From positions 145,219 through 209,218 of the forward strand of contig NZ_JBHLXE010000013.1 of the NCBI RefSeq assembly GCF_042432445.1: a stretch of 64,000 bases of DNA. The letters are read 5' to 3'. Position 1 is the stretch's first letter, and every line of letters starts with the position of its first letter. Below the pieces are notes generated by a model, which ran no database searches, was not told where the DNA came from, and worked only from the letters and a program-made list of their open reading frames with translations. This DNA is from Thorsellia kenyensis (GTDB taxonomy: Bacteria > Pseudomonadota > Gammaproteobacteria > Enterobacterales > Thorselliaceae). Both the position numbers and the translations under genes were made by a program. This document shows, in pieces, positions 36,803-45,674 of this stretch.

Positions 36803-37930
36803 CTATTCAGTTTCTATAGTGACTTTTAGTCCCCATCCTTGTTCTGAATAATTTGGCGGTGTTATTTGTAATGGATCTTTTGCGTCAGCGTTAATTTTTT
36901 GCGTTCTAAATTCATACACTTTAGCACCACCTGGGCCTACTAAGTCACTATCATTATTAACGCTTTCAGTATCTTCAACTGTGTAACTTGCGATAATAGT
37001 TTCAGAATCTGTCGGATCTACAATGTTCCATTTTATGGTATTGAGTTCTTCTTCTGTCGGATCTCTATAAGAAACACCATCAGATGACTTGATTCTAATT
37101 ACTGCATAGTAGGTAGTATCAACAGTTAAAGGATCTCCAGATTTAACTACTGTGTTTGTTCTAGCATTAAAGATATTGATAAAACCTTCAGGCGCACTGA
37201 TTGAACCACCGCCCCCGGTAGGATTATCTCCACCATCTGGCTTTCCTTCTTCAGTACAGCTAGGATCGGTCGAACCTATCAAACATTCACCTGGATCGAC
37301 TACTTCTTTTTGCGTCCAGATTTTACTCAAATCCCATGCCTTAACTGGTGTACCTTTATTTGGATACCCGTTTTCAGAGGTCGGTGTCGCGATAAAACCA
37401 AGTCTTTTACCTGATGCAGACTCAGGAACAATAAGAGAATGACTGTTTTTGTTACCAGCCACAAAATCAGTTTCAATTTTGACAGCAACTAAATCATCCC
37501 AACTTGCAACATTTTGTTCATCCCCAATTTGATCTGGGAATTTAAATCCATCCTTGGGCTCTATGACAAACCAATCGACTAGAAATTCCTCTTTACCGGT
37601 AACTGTATTGCCATTAGGTAATGTAAACTGGCTACCTAGTTTTGCAACAAGATCGCCATCTTTATCTACGAAACGAAATAAATTACTTTCTGCATAAGAA
37701 GGGATTTCAATGATTGCCCCTACCTGTGGTAGGATGTATCCAGGTTTACTCGGATCTGCTTTTCCCCCTGTCACAATATTAGATCCGATAGCCGCCATGT
37801 ATGGTCTATACCCTTGAATCTTACTATCAACAAGAGGAGAAGAAGAAATGGTCGCTGCGAAACCAGTAGAAGTAAGCGCAGAGGTTAATGCGATGGCAAC
37901 TAAAGTCCTTTTTATCATTATTTTCATCAC
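36803..37930 (-). CDS. SinI/ZirS/ZirU-like exoprotein A (375 aa)
   Basis: This is a secreted protein with a signal peptide ending TSTGFAA (about residue 26). The N-terminal domain (about 35-210) carries IQGYRPYMAAIGSN, VDWFVIEP, IVPESASGKRLGF and VKAWDLSKIW. A Cys-containing linker (GECLIGSTDPSC) and NPTGGGGS join it to a C-terminal domain with FRTQKINAD and the terminal YSEQGWGLKVTIETE. It is the closest partner of the 396-aa protein in the second operon. It is last in the first operon, after a strong intercistronic hairpin. By analogy with ZirS/ZirU or SinI it may be exported or displayed through the intimin-like barrel protein. I recall that naming and could not search it. Confidence 0.72.
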   Translation of the reverse strand: MMKIMIKRTLVAIALTSALTSTGFAATISSSPLVDSKIQGYRPYMAAIGSNIVTGGKADPSKPGYILPQVGAIIEIPSYAESNLFRFVDKDGDLVAKLGSQFTLPNGNTVTGKEEFLVDWFVIEPKDGFKFPDQIGDEQNVASWDDLVAVKIETDFVAGNKNSHSLIVPESASGKRLGFIATPTSENGYPNKGTPVKAWDLSKIWTQKEVVDPGECLIGSTDPSCTEEGKPDGGDNPTGGGGSISAPEGFINIFNARTNTVVKSGDPLTVDTTYYAVIRIKSSDGVSYRDPTEEELNTIKWNIVDPTDSETIIASYTVEDTESVNNDSDLVGPGGAKVYEFRTQKINADAKDPLQITPPNYSEQGWGLKVTIETE

Positions 37931-38014
37931 TAATTCCTTTTTGGTGTCATGAAATTACAACCTAATACGTTTAAAAGACAGTGCTTTTTGGTAACACATA
38001 ATGCTTATTAAACA

Positions 38015-38050
38015 CACCTAAATTAGATATCCTTTTATCTAATTTAGGTG
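38015..38050 (-). terminator. 15-bp intercistronic hairpin, partial terminator
   Basis: A perfect 15-bp stem (CACCTAAATTAGATA and its complement) with a 6-nt loop lies 20 bp after a stop codon, inside the exoprotein operon. It lacks a long T-run, so it probably lowers rather than stops transcription of the last gene. Confidence 0.55.
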
Positions 38051-38070
38051 AAAAATAAACTCAGTCTAGC

Positions 38071-39198
38071 TTATTGACCTGGCAATACTAAATTAACCCT
38101 TAAGTTTAGCCCCTGATCAGAGAAGTTTGGACCTTGTGTTTTTAATGCATCAATAGTACCTTCATTGTTCACCTGCGTTTTAAATACGGTATTGTCTTGG
38201 TTCACAAATCGTGCTTGGACTGATGCATCCGGTTGATAAGTTGCCTCGTCAGGATTAAAGTCTTTTAATGCTTCTTCATCCGAAGGCACATTCATGTAAC
38301 CTTTTGCAGTCATGTATTCCGCACGTTTGTTATGTCCATTACTGTCGGTATAGTAGAGATTCCAAGTAATGTATTGTTTATATTCGTCTGTTTTGTCTTC
38401 ATATGAATTTGATTCTTCATTAAGTACAAGTACTCTGGCACCATATTCACGATTAACAAAAACTTTCTGACCACCAAGATTTTCTTGAGTCTTAACATCA
38501 AAGATTTGAACTAGGTATTGCTTACCTGGTACGACAGGTTTATCTTCAATAGCGGGGTTAGACTCTTCAGGTTTATCTACTGGTGGTAAATCTGGGATAG
38601 GATTACCCTCTTCATCCACAGGGTAGTCTTGCCCCCCTAAATAAGCAATATTGGGTACATCTAAATAAGTTCCCTCTAAAGGAAGACCTATTTGTGTATA
38701 AGGCTTGATACGGAAACCAATTTGTTTACCTATTGCATCTGGACCAACTACATAAGATTGACCTAAGTCATTTGGATTGCCAGAAACACCATCTTTAACA
38801 CCCAATTTCTTGGCTGAAGCATCAATTTTTGTTGCACCTTCGTCAAGTAAATACCACTCAAAGTTAAGAACGATATTTTTCTTATCTTCAGTATCTTTAT
38901 CTAAATCGTATACCTCGTAAAATTTAGAATAAGCTTCTTCTTTAAGGTGTGTAGGAACACGAACAATATCCCCAACACGAATTGTAACTGAAGGTTTATC
39001 CGTTCCACCTTCATATGGTTTCGTTGGGTCTTCTTGTAAATACAACTGCGCACCCACACTTTTAATAATAGGTGGAAAACCTTCAATAGGTTGAGTATAT
39101 GTGGACTTAAATACTTGTGCAGCAAAAACTGGAGAAGCCATGAAGCTTGTAAATACAGCTAAAGCTACGGCAGTTTTCTTAAAATAATTCCTTTTCAT
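38071..39198 (-). CDS. SinI/ZirS/ZirU-like exoprotein B (375 aa)
   Basis: This is a secreted paralogue with a signal peptide ending ASPVFAA (about residue 27). The N-terminal domain has QPIEGFPPIIKSVGAQ, RVGDIVRVPTHL, WYLLDEGA and AIGKQIGFRIKPYTQIGLP. The linker has no Gly run (PAIEDKPVVPGKQYLVQIFD). The C-terminal domain holds FKTQVNNEG and ends FSDQGLNLRVNLVLPGQ. It is most like the 386- and 434-aa members, sharing GQxYPVDEEGNP-type sequence before the linker. It is the fourth gene of the first operon, 62 bp after the 386-aa gene. There is no catalytic motif; a structural or adhesive role is inferred. Confidence 0.72.
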   Translation of the reverse strand: MKRNYFKKTAVALAVFTSFMASPVFAAQVFKSTYTQPIEGFPPIIKSVGAQLYLQEDPTKPYEGGTDKPSVTIRVGDIVRVPTHLKEEAYSKFYEVYDLDKDTEDKKNIVLNFEWYLLDEGATKIDASAKKLGVKDGVSGNPNDLGQSYVVGPDAIGKQIGFRIKPYTQIGLPLEGTYLDVPNIAYLGGQDYPVDEEGNPIPDLPPVDKPEESNPAIEDKPVVPGKQYLVQIFDVKTQENLGGQKVFVNREYGARVLVLNEESNSYEDKTDEYKQYITWNLYYTDSNGHNKRAEYMTAKGYMNVPSDEEALKDFNPDEATYQPDASVQARFVNQDNTVFKTQVNNEGTIDALKTQGPNFSDQGLNLRVNLVLPGQ

Positions 39199-39260
39199 TC
39201 AATGCTCCATAAAATAATTAAACGTACTAATAATTCATAAATAATTATCTAAATAATTAT

Positions 39261-40421
39261 TTATTGCTTTTCTTCAATAACAAGAATCGCTCTTAAGACC
39301 AATCCTTGTTCTGAAAAGTTGGGCTCACCTTGATAAAGTGCCGTTTCATTATCTAATTGTGTTTTAAATAAAAGCGTGCCTTCATCAAGTCTTAAATCTA
39401 CGGAGGAACCAGGTGCAATCATTGGATCATAAGTTCCCTTTCCTCTAATATCACTTAAATTCCCTTTTGCACTCTCAGACAATCCAGTGCTGGCAACTCG
39501 TTCAAATTTACCGTTATCGAGTTTTTTATGGAGTTCCCAAACAATATTATTTTTAAACTCCTCACTGACATCAAGATCATTCTTATCACCGTTAAATTGC
39601 GTAGTAGGTGCTTTCATCACTTTTGCTCTGTACTGACTATTGACTAGAACTTTTGTGCCAAACTCATCAACACGCTGACCATTTTTATCCAAGATAAAGA
39701 TGAGATAGTCCTCTCCATTGCCTTGAACGATACTACTGCCTATATGAGGATGTTCTCCCATGTTATCGTCTGAAATTACAGGTTGATTAGGATCTATTTT
39801 ATTATTCGTATCTACAGGATAACGTTGCCCGCTCAGTTTTGATATGTCTAATACGTCTAGATAATCACCGACCCTAGGCATCCCTGTTTGTGCAATTGGG
39901 GTAATTCTAAACACAATTTTTTTACCTAAATCATCAGGTGCAACGGTATACCCAATACCTAAATCATTGTGTTTAATTCCGCTCAAAACAGGAGTTAAAC
40001 CATCTAAATCATTCACTGATTGAGCTGGATCAATCACGAACCATTCAACTTTTAATGCCATTTCTTCTTCATTGGATATATCTTTATCCCAATCTTCAAA
40101 TTGAAAACTTCCCTTAAAATAAGCATTAGGGTATTTCGCTTTAATCGCTTCACTTACATGCACTGGTACATAAAGGGTATCACCCACTTGAGGATCTGTT
40201 TTATTACCATCCTCTTGTTCAAATGGGATCCCTAAAGCCCCTCCAAGATTATCTTTAGCTTTGACAATGACCACCCCTAAAGATTCTATAATAGGCTTAT
40301 GACCGTATATTTGATTTGAATAATCTGACTCAAAATAGTTATTGGCATGAACATTGATGAACCAAGCACTGTTGAGTAAAATTCCAACTGCAAAAAAGTA
40401 TCTTAAAATACAAGGTTTCAT
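39261..40421 (-). CDS. SinI/ZirS/ZirU-like exoprotein C (386 aa)
   Basis: This is a secreted paralogue with a signal peptide ending INVHAN (about residue 26). The N-terminal domain has NQIYGHKPIIESLGVV, QVGDTLYVPVHVSEA, VEWFVIDPAQS and DLGKKIVFRITPIAQTGMPR, then DVLDISKLSGQRYPVD. The linker reads HPHIGSSIVQG, and the C-terminal domain has FKTQLDNET and ends FSEQGLVLRAILVIEEKQ. It pairs best with the 434-aa protein of the second operon (VPVGILQATREQY, DVLDVSLLGGQEYP). It lies 110 bp after the 471-aa gene. Confidence 0.72.
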   Translation of the reverse strand: MKPCILRYFFAVGILLNSAWFINVHANNYFESDYSNQIYGHKPIIESLGVVIVKAKDNLGGALGIPFEQEDGNKTDPQVGDTLYVPVHVSEAIKAKYPNAYFKGSFQFEDWDKDISNEEEMALKVEWFVIDPAQSVNDLDGLTPVLSGIKHNDLGIGYTVAPDDLGKKIVFRITPIAQTGMPRVGDYLDVLDISKLSGQRYPVDTNNKIDPNQPVISDDNMGEHPHIGSSIVQGNGEDYLIFILDKNGQRVDEFGTKVLVNSQYRAKVMKAPTTQFNGDKNDLDVSEEFKNNIVWELHKKLDNGKFERVASTGLSESAKGNLSDIRGKGTYDPMIAPGSSVDLRLDEGTLLFKTQLDNETALYQGEPNFSEQGLVLRAILVIEEKQ

Positions 40422-40531
40422 GATTTATCCTAAAAGTCTTTACTATTTTATTCCTATTTTTCTAAAAAAAAGGCGTAATTAAAGCAATGCCTTATAACGT
40501 TGTTCCATTTTGACTATTCAACACAAGTAAC

Positions 40532-41947
40532 TCATTGTTGGTCATCTAAGGAAAAACTCACAGTCATAAGGGCCCCTTGTTCAGAACCTTCTAAGGTTGT
40601 TGAAGTTAATGCATTTTCATTCGTATCTTGTAATTGCAGCCAAGCATACTTGACATAGGTCACTCCTCCTTGGTCAATAGTTTCTCTTCCAAAGCGTTCA
40701 GAGTTTTCTTCGCTATTGACGGGAATATCATAAACATTTAAACAACTTGCACTTAAGTTACTTTGATGATCGGGGTTATTCCATTTTCCTTGCAGGCAAC
40801 TTTCATTTATTGGGTAATATAAATGCCAAGTAAATGGACTTTGATTGTATTCATCCAAAGTCAGAAGTCGTGTTTTTCCTTCTAAAGATTGGATATTTAC
40901 TTCTGCTAAATAAGCCCTTGAGCTAAATAATTTAGGTTTATTTTCTAAGTTTTCGGCAATACTTAGGTGAGGATCAGACTTATTTGCTAATATATTTTTA
41001 TCTGGATTATCTTCAGGATAAATTTTAACCGTAATTATTTGATTGTTTTGACTACAATTATTTGTATTACCTTCCTTAATTTCAGTGCCTAAAGACGTAA
41101 TAAAGCTTCTTTTCTCTAATAGCTTTTGCGATAATCCAGGAAACGTAAATTCACCTCTGACCAGATCTTGCATAAACCATTGAGGAGAATACTCAAGTGA
41201 CATATCACCAGAATCACTTCCTGGCTCTAAGAATTTTCCTTTAGATAAGTCATCTACGAAGACAGGATCGTCGTATTTCAGGGTAAATGGCATACTGCCA
41301 ATCATAGTCCAAGGAGTTATTTGATAGACCACTTTCATACCAACGGTAGAAATTTTTACACCATCAACATTCAAGGTAGGTGGAATTTCTAATACAACTT
41401 TATTACTCGAAATAGAAATTTCAGGATGTTCAGTCGTGACCCAGATAATGTCATCGTAACCGCCATTTTTAGGTAAAAAGCCAAAAAGAATTTTGTCGCT
41501 TGTCTTATAATGAATATAAGTAAATGTTTTATCTTCTGAAAGGGCATTCATTTCCGTTTTTGATGCATCCCAATCCCCGTCAATATCAATAACTTGATAG
41601 TTTACCGAAACTCGAGAACAGGTCTCTAATTGTCCTTGTGAATTATCAACCATGGCTATCGTCCTTATTCCAGGAGATGTTCCTAAAAGCGGCTTAGAAG
41701 CAGTGGAAACTACTGAAGAAACCTCACCACTTAAATCAAATGCCCCTTGTTTTTCTAGAGCATTCACATCAGTATCTGGGAATAAATATCTATACTTAGG
41801 ATCGACTTTCAGTTGTATATTATTAGGTTCATTGGAGTCAGATGCATAAAGCTGTGCACTGAACAAAATTGAACTTGTTGCCATAATAACCGCAATGTGC
41901 TTACTTAAAATATTTTTTTTATTTTCCTCTCTCATTATCTGTTTCAT
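40532..41947 (-). CDS. Barrel-linked exoprotein, long type (471 aa)
   Basis: This is a secreted protein with a signal peptide ending AQLYAS (about residue 36). It is the direct counterpart of the 461-aa protein in the second operon. Both share FDLS, KPLLGTSPGIRTIAMV, VNYQVIDIDGDWD, LNVDGVKISTVG, PWTMIGSMPF, VFVDDLSKGKFLEPG and LSQKLLEKRSFI. The segment GTSPGIRTIA may correspond to the GxxPxxxSIG motif of the shorter exoproteins. It ends EGSEQGALMTVSFSLDDQQ. Its ATG directly follows the stop of the 895-aa barrel gene, and the ribosome site lies inside that gene, so translation is coupled. A tight functional link to the barrel protein is inferred. Confidence 0.72.
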   Translation of the reverse strand: MKQIMREENKKNILSKHIAVIMATSSILFSAQLYASDSNEPNNIQLKVDPKYRYLFPDTDVNALEKQGAFDLSGEVSSVVSTASKPLLGTSPGIRTIAMVDNSQGQLETCSRVSVNYQVIDIDGDWDASKTEMNALSEDKTFTYIHYKTSDKILFGFLPKNGGYDDIIWVTTEHPEISISSNKVVLEIPPTLNVDGVKISTVGMKVVYQITPWTMIGSMPFTLKYDDPVFVDDLSKGKFLEPGSDSGDMSLEYSPQWFMQDLVRGEFTFPGLSQKLLEKRSFITSLGTEIKEGNTNNCSQNNQIITVKIYPEDNPDKNILANKSDPHLSIAENLENKPKLFSSRAYLAEVNIQSLEGKTRLLTLDEYNQSPFTWHLYYPINESCLQGKWNNPDHQSNLSASCLNVYDIPVNSEENSERFGRETIDQGGVTYVKYAWLQLQDTNENALTSTTLEGSEQGALMTVSFSLDDQQ

Positions 41948-44635
41948 TTATTGAACCTCATTCCATAACAGTGCTTTTTTGTTGCCATCTTCCCCATAAC
42001 CACTATATTCTAGTGGGGCTATAGCCTCAGTTGGTGGTTCACAGAGGAGCTTTTTCGATCCATTTAAATTAAATGCCGTCAGATCGAACTGCACAGCGAG
42101 CCTTAATCCTTGCTCATTAATAATTTTAGTTTTCCTCTCTGTTTTTTGATTATCTAGCGCTAATAATTCATTAAACGCAATTTCATTGAAAAAATAGTTA
42201 TTGCTTTGAGTGTGGAATACAGATGCCCCCCTGCAACCTTCTAAAGCTCGGTAATACCGATTTTCATCATCTAAATGAACAATCGCTTTATTTTTTATTG
42301 CACTCACTTCACTTTGAGTCACAGGATCCCAATATAGCCAAACAATACTGTCGTAATATAAAGGAGTAATTTCCCTCATCATATCTGGTTGATTTAAAGG
42401 ATCCTTACGACTAAAAATCTTAACTTCATATTGCTTATTGGGAAGGATGTTTTCCAATGCATTTTCAAAAGCAGCGCCATTAATCAGTCCGCTTTGTGAA
42501 ATGACTTTTTCAGTCTGGTACTCTTTGAGCTCAATTAAGATATTTTGAGGATCGACACCTATTCTCATTAAAGGATTATCGCTATAAGTGAACGTTAATA
42601 GTTGCTGAGCATTAACCGCTTTGCCTAGTGTAGAAATAATCGCAAAATCTAAACTTTTCGTTCCACCTAAATCTCCGATGAATTGTTTATCTGCAATCAC
42701 ATAAATTTTTAATTGTGAAGGCGTATTGATATCGCGTATCGTATAAAATTTGACTTCATCTTGAATTTTGTCTATCGATTGAAACTCAATATCCCCAACA
42801 TGTTTCCACAGTAGTTCGACACTATTGAGCTCGCTGATATCAACAGGTTCTCCTTTATCATTGATTGCGGTGAATAGCATTTCAATTTTATGACTATCTG
42901 AAATTTTATTAATAATCTCAATCTGATGGGGAATATTAAAGTCATAATCACTGAATTTGACTGCCTCAGCATTAAAACGCCCCTCTAGTATAGATTGAGA
43001 TTCATTCATTTTACTTTTGACTAGATGAGCTTTAGAGATGGCCTGATGTCCCCTATCCGTGGTCACTTTTAAGCGTACAAACACGTCCTCATTCCCTATG
43101 TAGAAGTAAAGTCTAGAGCTATTTGACTCATTTAATTTTTTTTGTAATTCTGGTAAACGCTGCCCATCACGCTTAGTGATCAGCCATTCATAGTTTGAAA
43201 TAGCTGCACGTGATGATATATTTGAATCTATCATCACCTCACTGCCAGCAACCGCAGAATCGGGGCCAGATATTGCGACTGAAAAATCTTCTTTTTTGTA
43301 TTCAAAAACAATGTCATAATTTCTATCAACCATATCATAGCGACTGCCTTTTAAGCTTCTAGCAAGTCTAACATTGTCTGGATTTAGCTGTTCTTCAATT
43401 GGGGTGCCTAGTTGGACCTGTAAGCCTAAGTCAACTTTAGTTTCTTTTTGTCCCGCCTTACCGACTTTATGAGTTACAGTCGATTTAACCAAGGGGACTG
43501 GCATATAATCGACTCCAAGAGACAATCCATATGGATCTTTCTGTCTCTTATCGATTCCAAATAAAGCGACTTCATCCCCAAAGTATTGTTCATACATCAA
43601 AGAGCCTCCTAACTGAGGATAGTCAGGGAGGTAGCTTTTAGCTCTTAAATCAAAGCCTTTAGCTGGTCTTTCATCGAAAATTAGCGCCTCATGGTTTTTC
43701 ATAATAGAGGATTCTTTCCAATTAGACAGAGGCATATAAGTATTAGCAGCGAATTTAAGTGAATCGGTCCAATATTCAGCACCTAAGCCTAAACGTGTAT
43801 TAACGCCGGTAAAATCGTGATCAATAAACGTATTAACACCTGTTATATAGTCTGGGGTTTCGTATCGATAGCCGAGACCAAAGTTACCGATTGTTCTCGC
43901 ATCTTTTCCTGAGTCCTGATCATGTACACCTATCTGGCTAAAAAGTAGATGTTCATTTTCATCGATTAGAGGAGAAAGTAATCTTAATTCGGGTTTGTTT
44001 AATTTACCTTTCTCATCTATGGAAAGGCTAATTTCTGCTTTTCCGAACTTTCCTAAAAATGCTTGAGCATTTTGGGTCAATTCCTGATTGACTTCGCTGG
44101 TTAATTTATTGATGCTTTGTTGTTTAATTTTTTCAGTCAGCTTTTTACCTGTGTAATTTCTCCAGTCCTCTTCTGCAGAAAACTTAGCAACATTAGCCAA
44201 ATTTTCTTCCGTTTCACCGGAAATTAGATGAGATCCTGGCACGAATTCCAATAATTCGTTATGTGATTCTGGGGGGGTATTTGATGATGCCATTAATTCA
44301 GGTAATATCGTTGACGTTTCATCGGTCTGGCCAGTACTCCTTTTCATTTCTATAATGCTTTTAGCAATACTAGGCAAAACGACGACATCTCCCTCGTATA
44401 AAAGGCTGTTTGTATTTAATTTAGGATTTAATTTGATGAGTTCATTGACATCAATTTCTTCTGCAAGAGCTAATTGATAAACTGACATTTGCTCATTTAT
44501 CACGTGTTGCTGATCAGATGTATTGATTTGCTCAGAAGCATTCGTTAAGTTTGCATATGCAATATGTGTAGTTGTAATAAATAGAATAAATAAAAGCTTA
44601 TTTATTCTATTTTTTTTAAGGAATATTTTAGCCAC
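41948..44635 (-). CDS. Inverse autotransporter (intimin/SinH/ZirT-like), first copy, GTG start
   Basis: This is an 895-aa outer-membrane protein. In order it has a signal peptide (about 1-28, ending HIAYA), a LysM-like peptidoglycan-binding region (about 45-90, SVYQLALAEEIDVNELIKLNP) and a helical linker. The inverse-autotransporter beta-barrel domain (about 190-448) holds GNFGLGYRY, NTFIDHDFTGVNTRLGLGAEYW and the closing SLKGSRYDMVDRNYDIVFEY. A passenger of about 445 residues follows with a PKD/Ig-like start (ISNYEWLITK). Near its end is INEQGLRLAVQFDL, the same signature as in the partner exoproteins. The start is GTG with AGGG upstream; the only upstream ATG meets a stop at once. It heads the first operon. 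Confidence 0.85.
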   Translation of the reverse strand: MAKIFLKKNRINKLLFILFITTTHIAYANLTNASEQINTSDQQHVINEQMSVYQLALAEEIDVNELIKLNPKLNTNSLLYEGDVVVLPSIAKSIIEMKRSTGQTDETSTILPELMASSNTPPESHNELLEFVPGSHLISGETEENLANVAKFSAEEDWRNYTGKKLTEKIKQQSINKLTSEVNQELTQNAQAFLGKFGKAEISLSIDEKGKLNKPELRLLSPLIDENEHLLFSQIGVHDQDSGKDARTIGNFGLGYRYETPDYITGVNTFIDHDFTGVNTRLGLGAEYWTDSLKFAANTYMPLSNWKESSIMKNHEALIFDERPAKGFDLRAKSYLPDYPQLGGSLMYEQYFGDEVALFGIDKRQKDPYGLSLGVDYMPVPLVKSTVTHKVGKAGQKETKVDLGLQVQLGTPIEEQLNPDNVRLARSLKGSRYDMVDRNYDIVFEYKKEDFSVAISGPDSAVAGSEVMIDSNISSRAAISNYEWLITKRDGQRLPELQKKLNESNSSRLYFYIGNEDVFVRLKVTTDRGHQAISKAHLVKSKMNESQSILEGRFNAEAVKFSDYDFNIPHQIEIINKISDSHKIEMLFTAINDKGEPVDISELNSVELLWKHVGDIEFQSIDKIQDEVKFYTIRDINTPSQLKIYVIADKQFIGDLGGTKSLDFAIISTLGKAVNAQQLLTFTYSDNPLMRIGVDPQNILIELKEYQTEKVISQSGLINGAAFENALENILPNKQYEVKIFSRKDPLNQPDMMREITPLYYDSIVWLYWDPVTQSEVSAIKNKAIVHLDDENRYYRALEGCRGASVFHTQSNNYFFNEIAFNELLALDNQKTERKTKIINEQGLRLAVQFDLTAFNLNGSKKLLCEPPTEAIAPLEYSGYGEDGNKKALLWNEVQ

Positions 44636-45576
44636 TTTAAATCCCTAATCGTCCATGAAAAGATAAAAATTAAATATATACCTAACAGGTAATTATTTAA
44701 CTATAATTAAAAATGAAAAGTTATTCCATTCAACTAATCATTTAATACTATTATAGTAAAAAACAAGTTAAATGAAAGTGTAAAACTAAATATTTACAAT
44801 TATAATTATCTCATGCCACCCATTAAATAAATTAATTAACAAATAAATATATAAATTAATAAAAACTATATATCAGCAATAAATTCAACAATAGATAGCA
44901 AGTTGCATACACTTCAACATCTCTAAAACTTAAAATAAAATAAAATTATAAACAGTTACAAAGCTGAATTTTATATTAACAAAATACAATGGAATTAATT
45001 TTCAATTAAACATAACAATGAGCATTTTTTCGCTTAAAATAGATAAATGGCAAAAGTATTTAATAGCATTCCTGCAATTAGAAGTAATATATAAATCTAG
45101 AAATTATCGTATTAACATTCCACTTTGATGGAGTAAATACAGACAACTAATACTGAACTAACTTTTGTCAATCAATATAACTTTATACTTGAATTGAATT
45201 TATTTCCCATTTAAATAAATTCAATGTTTTAGGCAGGGAGGATCAACATGGGTGATCAAACTTATTATCCGGAATTAGATCATTATAATTGGCCATTAAC
45301 AACTTTTTGACATAAACTCTAAACCGTTCAGATCATTAAACATCAATTAACACTAAAATGCACATTACCTATATCATAAATAATTTAAATTATTGAATAA
45401 GATAGATTAAATAACCAATTAAATCCAATCAATGATCAAGTTTTATGATTGCATAAAATTACAAAAATTCGTTCACTCCTCTACTAGATACTGACACACA
45501 AATATTTTTTAAAAGCTTAATAGGACTATGATTTAAGTTGTATATTAGCTTATTGTTAATATGTTTATTTTAGTGA
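44636..45576. other. Non-coding gap upstream of the first barrel gene
   Basis: About 940 bp of very AT-rich DNA must hold the promoter of the first barrel operon on the minus strand. It also contains a perfect 13-bp inverted repeat with a 7-nt loop (45193-45225) and a short ORF with a strong ribosome site on the plus strand. Nothing else is recognisable; it may be a decayed insertion. Confidence 0.45.
45248..45310 (+). CDS. Possible 20-aa ORF with strong ribosome site
   Basis: An ATG preceded by GGGAGG at 7-bp spacing opens MGDQTYYPELDHYNWPLTTF and then a stop. Just upstream lies a perfect 13-bp inverted repeat. I recognise no family. It could be a leader peptide, the start of a decayed gene, or chance. 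It points away from the barrel gene and towards the ggt terminator. Confidence 0.25.
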   Translation: MGDQTYYPELDHYNWPLTTF

Positions 45577-45618
45577 TATAAAAAAACCACTACTCGCTAA
45601 GATTCAAAAGTAGTGGTT
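45577..45618 (-). terminator. Terminator of ggt
   Basis: A 9-bp stem (AACCACTAC / GTAGTGGTT) with a 16-nt loop is followed on the minus strand by a T-run, 57 bp after the ggt stop. Confidence 0.85.
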
Positions 45619-45674
45619 CTTTAACATAAACTGAACATTTATTAGTAAAAATACTAAGGGAGTTACTTAGGATG

